The notes beneath the pieces are model-generated. The model was not told the DNA's origin and did no database searches. It worked only from the letters and a program-made list of their open reading frames with translations. Shown one piece after another: positions 57,636 to 64,000 of a stretch of 64,000 bases of DNA. The first letter of the stretch is position 1. Each line of letters starts with the position of its first letter. The position numbers and the translations under genes are program-made. Source of the stretch: Perilla frutescens (taxonomy: Eukaryota > Streptophyta > Magnoliopsida > Lamiales > Lamiaceae); assembly GCA_026008535.1 (NCBI GenBank), contig BRKX01000004.1:9139501-9203500 (forward strand), given 5' to 3'.

Positions 57636-58476
57636 TGTAACAGCCCGGTCCCGAGGTAGGGATTTACGAGTGGGGACGGGGTGTTATTAAAGGATTAATG
57701 AATAAAGTTGGAAGATTTACCAAGAAGTTTAAGGATCAAGACATGCCTTAGAAGTTATATGGTGAAGCTCGGGTTTACTTGGGTTAAAAGAAAACATGCT
57801 TAAGCGGAATAATGCAAAAGTTGCCCCGGGTTCGGTTAAAAGCTGCTTTATTCGATGTCGAGGTCCAAATGACTTCAGACATGAAATCTAAAAATACCGG
57901 GAGACTCGTTAGCTCGAATACTAGTGAACCAACTTGATTCATGAAGAAGACGGGTTCGTCAGAAGGAAGACGAGCAAAGATTCCCTTTTTAGAATTACTT
58001 TTTACTATTCACTCAGACTGACAGATTCGGCTCCCGAGCGTTCGATTGACCTCAGAATGACAATCCGTGAACGCCAACGGAATCCTTGAGTCATTTTCCA
58101 TAAGATGGGCCTGACAGAACTGAACTTGAATAAACGAGGAGGATTTCATAAATTTCTCAAAACACGAACGCACGCAAAAGTTACTATTCATTTCCTTTTT
58201 CAAACACGTTTCCCATCACCGGGAACTCAAATGACCTTAGATTTAAAATACAAAAATATCGGTGTGCTCCTTGAGTTGAAACCTTTCTGAAGAGGCCATA
58301 AATGGTGATAAAGGACTTTAGATTATATTTTCCGAAAAGACGATCCTTACTAAAAACTGACTCCAAAAGTCGTGACTGACATCCAGCCTTAACTAACTTT
58401 AATTCAATTTCCTCTTTAATTAATTAACTAATATTAACAATCCTCTAAACCTTATTCAAAAATCTGGGGTATTACA
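57636..58476 (-). repeat. gypsy-B (Tekay/Del) 3' LTR
   Basis: 841 bp. Plus strand TGTAACAGCCC to GGGGTATTACA. A polypurine tract (minus AAGGAGGGTAGGA) lies at 58477-58493. It is much shorter than the 2434-bp LTR of the related array element. No 5' LTR within the window. Confidence 0.88.
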
Positions 58477-58514
58477 TCCTACCCTCCTTAAAGAAAATTT
58501 CATCCCGAAATTTA

Positions 58515-60956
58515 CTAACCATGATAAGCAATATTAGGGTACTTCTTGAGCACTTCGGATTCAAGCTCCCAAGTTGCTTCCTCTGAACCATGGTGGTTCC
58601 AAATTACCTTTACCAGATCGATCTCCTTATTTCTCAGCTTTTGAATTTTTCGATCCACGATGGCTTGGGGCTTTTCTTCATAGGCTAAGTCCTCATTCAG
58701 GACTATCTCTTCCTTGCTAATTACGTGATTTGGATCAAACACATACTTTTGTAACATTGAGACATGAAAGACGTCATGCACGGTACTCAGGTTGGGTGGT
58801 AAGGCCAACCTGTAGGCTACTTCATTCACCTTTTCTAAGGTCTCAAAAGGTCCGATAAATCTGGACCTTAATTTGCTCCGTTTGCCAAAACGAATTATTC
58901 CTTTTGATGGAGACACCTTCAAAAACACTTTGTCTCTAATGTCGAAACTGAGCTTCGTCCTCCTTTCATCTGCATAAGCTTTCTGTCTATCCTGAGCTTC
59001 CTTGATGCGTTGCCGAATGACCTCGATCTTCTGGACGGCTTCCTGGACCATCTCGGGTCCAAGTATCCTTCTCTCTCCAACCTCGTCCCAATACAGGGGC
59101 GATCTACACTTCTTTCCATAAAGGGCTTCATAAGGGGCCATGCCGATCGATGTCTAGTAGCTGTTGTTATAGGAAAATTCTACCAAAGGCAGTAACTCCT
59201 CCCAATTGCTTCCTTGATCGATGACGACTCCTCTAAGCATGTCTTCCAGAATTTGGATAGTCCTTTCAGACTGGCCATCCGTTTGAGGATGGAATGTTGT
59301 GCTAAAGTTGAGCTTTGATCACATTGCATCTTGTAGGCTTCTCCAGAATCTTGATGTAAATCTGGAATCACGGTCTGATGTAATCGAGACCGGCACTCCG
59401 TGCAAACGCACAACTTCCTTAACATACAACTGGGCTAGTTGTTCTAGCCCGTCCGTCATCTTAACAGCCACAAAATGTGCTGATTTAGTTAATCGATCAA
59501 TGATTACCCAAATAGCAGTATTTCCCCTCTTGGATCTTGGCAATCCTACGACAAAGTCCATGTTGATATGATCCCACTTCCATTCAAGAATTTCTAGAGG
59601 TTGAAGCAAACCAGAAGGTTTTTTATGCAAAACTTTCACTTGTTGACAGTTCAGACACCTTTCCACGAAGGCGACTATTTCCCTTTTCATGTTGTTCCAC
59701 CAGAAATTCCTTTTGAGGTCTTGGTACATCTTGGTGCTTCCGGGATGTGCTGTATATGGCGTGTCATGTGCTTCGCACATGATCTCCTCTTTTAATTCTT
59801 CCTTGCATGGTACGCATAGTCTTCCTTTGAATAGGAGTGCGTTGTCGGCAGCTTCAGCGAAATCTTGTGAGCTATCAGATCATGCTTCCAGCCTTTTCTT
59901 TTCGAGAAACTCGTCTCCTCTCTGGGCTTCAATTATCCTTTACCTTAGGTCGGGCTGAGCGACTATCGTGGCAATTTGAGCTTGAATGGTCTCGGGTGGT
60001 GTTAGCACCTCGATCCTTAACTTCCCGAATTCCTTGCGAAGTTCTTCCTGGACTAAAATGAATCCTAACTCCGCCTTCTCTTTCCTACTTAGGGCATCTG
60101 CTACCACATTTGCTTTACCTGTGTGGTAGTGAATCGTACAGTCATAATCTTTTATGAGTTCTAGCCATCTCCTTTGCCTCATGTTAAGATCCTTTTTCTT
60201 GAAGAAATACTTCAAGCTCTTGTGGTCTGAGAAGATCTCACACTTGGCTCCATAGAGGTAGTGCCTCCAGATCTTCAGCGCGTGAATGACCACTGCTAGT
60301 TCTAAGTCATGCGTCGGGTAGTTCTGTTCGTGATTCTTAAGCTGTCTAGAAGCACAAGCAATCACCCTTCCTCTCTGCATTAGTACGCATCCTAATCCTT
60401 TACTCGATGCGTCTGTGTAAACCACGAAATCTTCATTCCCTTCCAGAATGGCTAATACGGGGGCTGTGGTTAGCATTTTCTTCAAAGTTTGAAAACTCTC
60501 CTCACACTCAGGTGTCCATTTGAACTTGGAGTCCTTCTTTAACAATCGCGTCATAGGCTTGGATATAGTCGAAAACCCTTCAATGAATCTGCGATAGTAT
60601 CCAGCGAGTCCTAGAAAACTTCTTATCTCGTTCATGCTTCTTGGAGACTTCCAGTTACTTACAGCTTCGATCTTGGCCAGATCCACCTTGATTCCTTCTA
60701 TCGAAACTATATAACCTAGAAACATAACTTCTTTGAGCCAAAACTCACACTTGCTGAACTTAGCATAAAGTCTTTCTCTTTTTAATGTCTTCAGCACCAC
60801 TCTTAGGTGTTCCTGATGTTCTTCCTCGTCCTTGGAATAGATGAGAATATCATCGATGAAAACTAGAACGAACTTGTCTAGATACGGGTGAAAAACTCGG
60901 TTCATTAAATCGATGAATACTGCGGGGGCGTTAGTCAATCCGAATGGCATTACCAC
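58515..60956 (-). pseudogene. pol: gypsy-B RT (3' part), RNase H, integrase, chromodomain-like end
   Basis: Minus strand. RT remainder and RNase H at 59940-60956 (MPFGLTNAPAVFIDL, FIDDILIYS, SDHKSLKYFFKK, HTGKANVVADALS), integrase at 59319-59780 (HPGSTKMYQD, CLNCQQVKV, MDFVVGLP, DRDSRFTSRFW) and 59180-59316 (HPQTDGQSERTIQ), then the C-terminal part at 58515-59141 ending in a chromodomain-like VKVIWNHHGSEEATWELE. Stops occur near 59938, 59880, 59317 and 59155. Compared with the array element it keeps the chromodomain-like tail open to the final stop. Confidence 0.95.
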
Positions 60957-61903
60957 AAACTCGTAATGCCCATAGTGAGTTCTAAAAGCGGTCTTAGGGA
61001 TATCCTCCTTTCAGATCTTCAACTGATGGTACCCAGATCTTAAGTCTATCTTGGAGAAGACATTTGCTCTCTTGAGCTGATCGAAGAGATCATCTATTCT
61101 TGGGAGAGGGTATCGTTCTTGATGGTTAGCTTATTTAGCTCTCTATAGTCGATGCACATTCTCAATGTACCATCCTTCTTCTTTACGAACAAGATTGGAG
61201 CTCCCTAAGGCGACACACTAGGTTGGATAAAACCTAGGTCTAATAACTCTTGCAGTTGAACTTTGAGTTCTTGCAACTCCTTAGGCGCCATTCTGTAGGG
61301 GGCTTTTGAAACTGGGGCGGCTCCTGGTTCTAACTTGATAGAGAACTCCAACTGCCTGTCTGGAGGTAGTCCTGGCAGCTCTTTTGGGAACATGTCGGGG
61401 TATTCTCTTATGACTGGAACATCTTCGATGGAAAGCTCTCCTTCCTCATTCCTTATTAGGTTAACTAAAAATGCTTGGCAGTTGTTCTTCCTTATCATCT
61501 TGGTGGCTTTCAGGGCGGATATCACTGGGATTTTGGTTCCCAGCCTTGATCCGTAGATTTTCATCTCGGGTTTCCCGGGTGGTTGAAACACTACTTCCCT
61601 CTCAGAGCAACCTATGGAAGCATAAGCTGAGGCTAACCAATCTATTCCTAGGATTATATCGAAGTCCTGAATCTTTATCACATAAAGATTTGACTTAAAG
61701 CTTTCTCCTTCTATGTTCAATTCTAGGTTAGAGCAGACCTTCCTAGACATCATTTTCTTTCCAGAGGGAATACTTATTTCAAGAGCATTCTCGGCATTCT
61801 CAGCTTTAATCTTCAGTTTCTTACAAACAGACTCAGCTATAAACGAATGCGATGCTCCCATGTCAAAGAGAGCTAAAACTGACGTCTCGAGGAGGGTAAT
61901 CAT
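60957..61903 (-). pseudogene. pol: gypsy-B protease and RT start
   Basis: The ORF 61205-61903 holds protease (ALFDMGASHSFIAES, ILGIDWLASAY) and continues in frame through PGLPPDRQLEFSIKLEPG into the RT start (PYRMAPKELQELK). It stops at 61205 (Trp to TAG, before GAPILFVKKKDG). RT then continues with a one-base loss near 61113 and a further stop near 61015. The protease triad is D-M-G instead of D-S/T-G. Confidence 0.9.
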
Positions 61904-61925
61904 ACCTGCTAGATTACCTGGGGTC

Positions 61926-63001
61926 TTAGCAGCTTGCTGCTGATTGAGAGCATAAGTACGAGCTGGCTGAGGCGGCCTTTGTCCTTGGTTGGACCTTTGA
62001 TCTCATCCTTGGTTCGGTCTCGGGTTCAGTCCCGACCTTTGACCCTGAGGTCCTCCTTGCTGCAATCTTAGCTGGTTTCCAGGAAGTTTCTGAAGTGGTT
62101 GCGGGTACATGGGTTGCTGTGGTGTTTGAGATCATTGGTTGTTTCCTTTAGGACATTCTCTCTTGAAGTGCCCCTCCTCACCACAGTTGTATCACCCAGT
62201 TAGATTTGCTCGACAGACTTCAGGATGCATTCTTCCGCACTTTTGACACGGCCTAAAGCTAGGGGCGTTGCTAGGCTGACTTCGAGGCACCCCTGACTCT
62301 CGGCTTCACTAGTGGGGTTTCTTCCCTCTGTCATCTCTTCTTTCTCCTTCCCACTTCCTTTTTCCCTTTGGATCATTAGATGACTGAGAGGGTTGAATTT
62401 TCTCTCGAGGAAGGATGGCCTCTATGCTCAATGCTTTGGCTAAGGTTCGTGCATAAGACATGTCTTCTTGCCCAGCGAGGGCTATGCCAATTTCGGATCT
62501 GAGTCCTTTCTTGAACTTGCGTGCTTTCTTCCCGTCTGTGTCCACTAGATGTGGAGCATGCCTTGACAACTGGTTGAATTCTCTATCGTATTCCGACACT
62601 GTCTTATTCCCTTGCTTTAGATTCCAGAACTCCATCTCTTTTGCCTCTCGGTAATAATCCGAGATATACTTCTGATATAAATCGTGCTTGAAATCCTCCC
62701 AACTATAGTCTTCCCATTGATCCGGGGTTATGGTCCTTCGAACGAACTCCCACCAGTAGTCCGCATCCTCCGTTAGCATGAAAAGAGTGCAACTTAGCTT
62801 CTCTCCTTCAGAGCAAGCTATGAATTCGAAGATTCGTTCTAAGGAGTGAACCCATTTTTCGGCATCCATTGGATCTCCTAAACCATTAAATGATGGAGGG
62901 TTATGTTTGAGAAACACACTTTCGGCTCTTGGACCGGGGTTTGGGGCTTGCTCAGGTTCATTTTCATCCTCATTCTCGGCTTGACGTCTTCGGGGCGGCA
63001 T
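61926..63001 (-). pseudogene. gag: gypsy-B gag
   Basis: ATG at 63001 (MPPRRRQAENEDENEPEQ). Gag core 62309-63001 with EDADYWWEFVRRTITPDQW and VSEYDREFNQLSRHAPHLVD. The frame is closed at 62309. After it, in the same or a shifted frame, lie a first CCHC-like segment (CQKCGRMHPEVC) and a second knuckle (YNCGEEGHFKRECPK) preceded by a stop where the first Cys should be, then a Gln/Pro-rich linker (61926-62135). Not translatable as one protein. Confidence 0.9.
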
Positions 63002-63539
63002 TCTAAAGAACTAAATATTAGCGAGGCTTGATTAAATTTACACAGAGCAAGAATTCCTTTTGATAAGGTCTTTTAATTTGCGCAAGATAGATTAAACAAG
63101 ACGAAAATTTAGATGTCATTCAAGCATGATGGGAAAATTGCCTCATTTAGAGGACTTTGGCATCGATATAATAAATTATGGGTTACAACCGGAATAGGGC
63201 AGTCTCTTGGAAAATTCACTGCCACTATTGGGTTTAGAAATCTTAAAGCATTTATTACATATTAGAGTCTTGGTCAGAGCGGATATTAGATTATAGATAG
63301 ACAAACAGATGGATTAGATATCTAGGTGTTCTAACAGCAACACCTCCTACACCTCCTTCCCATGTTTAATCATGAGCCGGGCCCTTTCCCTTTTCCTTGC
63401 ATGGCGATCCTACTTTCTCTTCGCCTTCTTCTGGGTCCTCGTCTTCTTCTTCTTCATCTCCAACATCAACTGTTTCCGGGACGGTGAACTTGAATGTCCT
63501 CATGCGGACACTCCCTTCGGGATACTGATGGGGCATACA
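63002..63539 (-). promoter_or_regulatory. gypsy-B leader, non-coding part
   Basis: AT-rich next to gag, then a purine-rich (minus-strand) tract at 63390-63470 that would encode Lys/Arg/Glu runs in two frames. No primer binding site is visible up to the window end. Confidence 0.5.
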
Positions 63540-64000
63540 CTATCCCAGACCCTGAGAAGTGGACACAGGGGTCCACTGGTTCACTTGAGGAGTGCAGGAG
63601 AATAGGGACTCGGTGTGGTTCACGATTCGGACATTTGAGGGTCCTGCTCCTGTGGTTCCTTCGTCGTGAGGACATGGCACTTGAAATCCAGGGGGACTAT
63701 TGAGGGTCGCCCTTTGCAGTTCTAGCTCTACCACGAGAGAGGGGTTTTGCTCATCTGCTTGCTGCTCGGCTAAGGTGTGCACGTGGCCATACTCCGATAC
63801 CCAACGAGCCATTAAGGCTGACGAGAATTCCGTCAGATTTCTGATTTCAGCGTACGTCTCAAGATCGCGGGTGATCGTGCTTTGCAGGATATGGTACATC
63901 GTAGGCCTCCAAGCAGGTGGCGCATGCTCACACATGCGGATGCATGTTTCCAAGTCGGATACACTTTCGGGCTCCCCTCCGTAGCCATTTGCCCAAGCCC
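63540..64000 (-). CDS. unknown leader ORF upstream of gypsy-B gag, partial
   Basis: The minus-strand frame is open from the window edge to a stop at 63540, at least 153 codons. It includes DLETCIRMCEHAPPAWRPTM, ITRDLETYAEIRNLTEFS and MARWVSEYGHVHTLAEQ, then a Pro/Thr/Gln-rich end. I do not recognise it. Its start lies beyond the edge. It may be an extra ORF of the element or part of a different sequence joined to it, since the array element's leader has nothing like it. Confidence 0.5.
   Translation of the reverse strand, partial: AWANGYGGEPESVSDLETCIRMCEHAPPAWRPTMYHILQSTITRDLETYAEIRNLTEFSSALMARWVSEYGHVHTLAEQQADEQNPSLVVELELQRATLNSPPGFQVPCPHDEGTTGAGPSNVRIVNHTESLFSCTPQVNQWTPVSTSQGLG

Noticed and set aside
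63372..63605. 77-codon plus-strand ORF with a hydrophobic start
   Set aside because: It is the complement of a purine-rich leader tract of the gypsy-B element; the hydrophobic run is a by-product of base composition.

Overview
This is nuclear DNA of a flowering plant, most likely a eudicot. The evidence is the spliced-gene style, a complete dirigent gene, several families of plant LTR retrotransposons (Ty1/copia, Ty3/gypsy of the Tekay/Del, Athila and Tat types), hAT and Mutator-like DNA transposons, and a tRNA-derived SINE. The species cannot be named from the sequence. Only one cellular gene looks intact, a dirigent protein at 16588-17196. Nearly everything else is mobile DNA, much of it nested, chimeric or decayed.

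Layout. 1-5526 is the 5' two-thirds of a minus-strand copia element, with its 5' LTR at 4637-5526. 5527-18900 is a gene-proximal patchwork of small elements: Mutator-like ends with GGGACCAAAA motifs, a SINE split by a solo LTR, two copies of an undescribed short element, a Pack-MULE-like element carrying PPR and glycosyltransferase fragments (11141-13227), an importin fragment, a hAT element (14550-15998), a dirigent 3' fragment (10487-10621) and the dirigent gene. 18900-22784 holds LTR-derived repeats and a broken hAT transposase gene.

22785-43718 is a tandem array of a small non-autonomous LTR element (four LTRs, two whole internal regions, unknown ORF). A second tandem array, of a Tekay/Del gypsy element (29508-42142), is joined into its third internal region. 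The joins carry 2-4 bp microhomology rather than normal integration ends. 43719-54390 joins Athila pieces to the 3' half of a Tat-lineage element. The Tat part has an integrase, then an antisense plant-mobile-domain gene with a canonical intron, an 88-bp minisatellite made of twin hairpins, a polypurine tract and a 3' LTR. 54384-57635 is a decayed copia element. 57636-64000 is a second Tekay/Del element with a 3' LTR, a broken gag-pol and a long leader ORF that runs off the window.

How the parts work together. No metabolic or regulatory operon is present. The retrotransposon genes are parts of gag-pol modules, all interrupted by stops or frameshifts, so any new movement would need proteins supplied in trans. 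The most notable signals are the antisense spliced gene with its hairpin satellite, the nested tandem LTR arrays, the gene-capturing Mutator-like element, and the recurrence of short palindromes in arrays inside several unrelated LTR elements.
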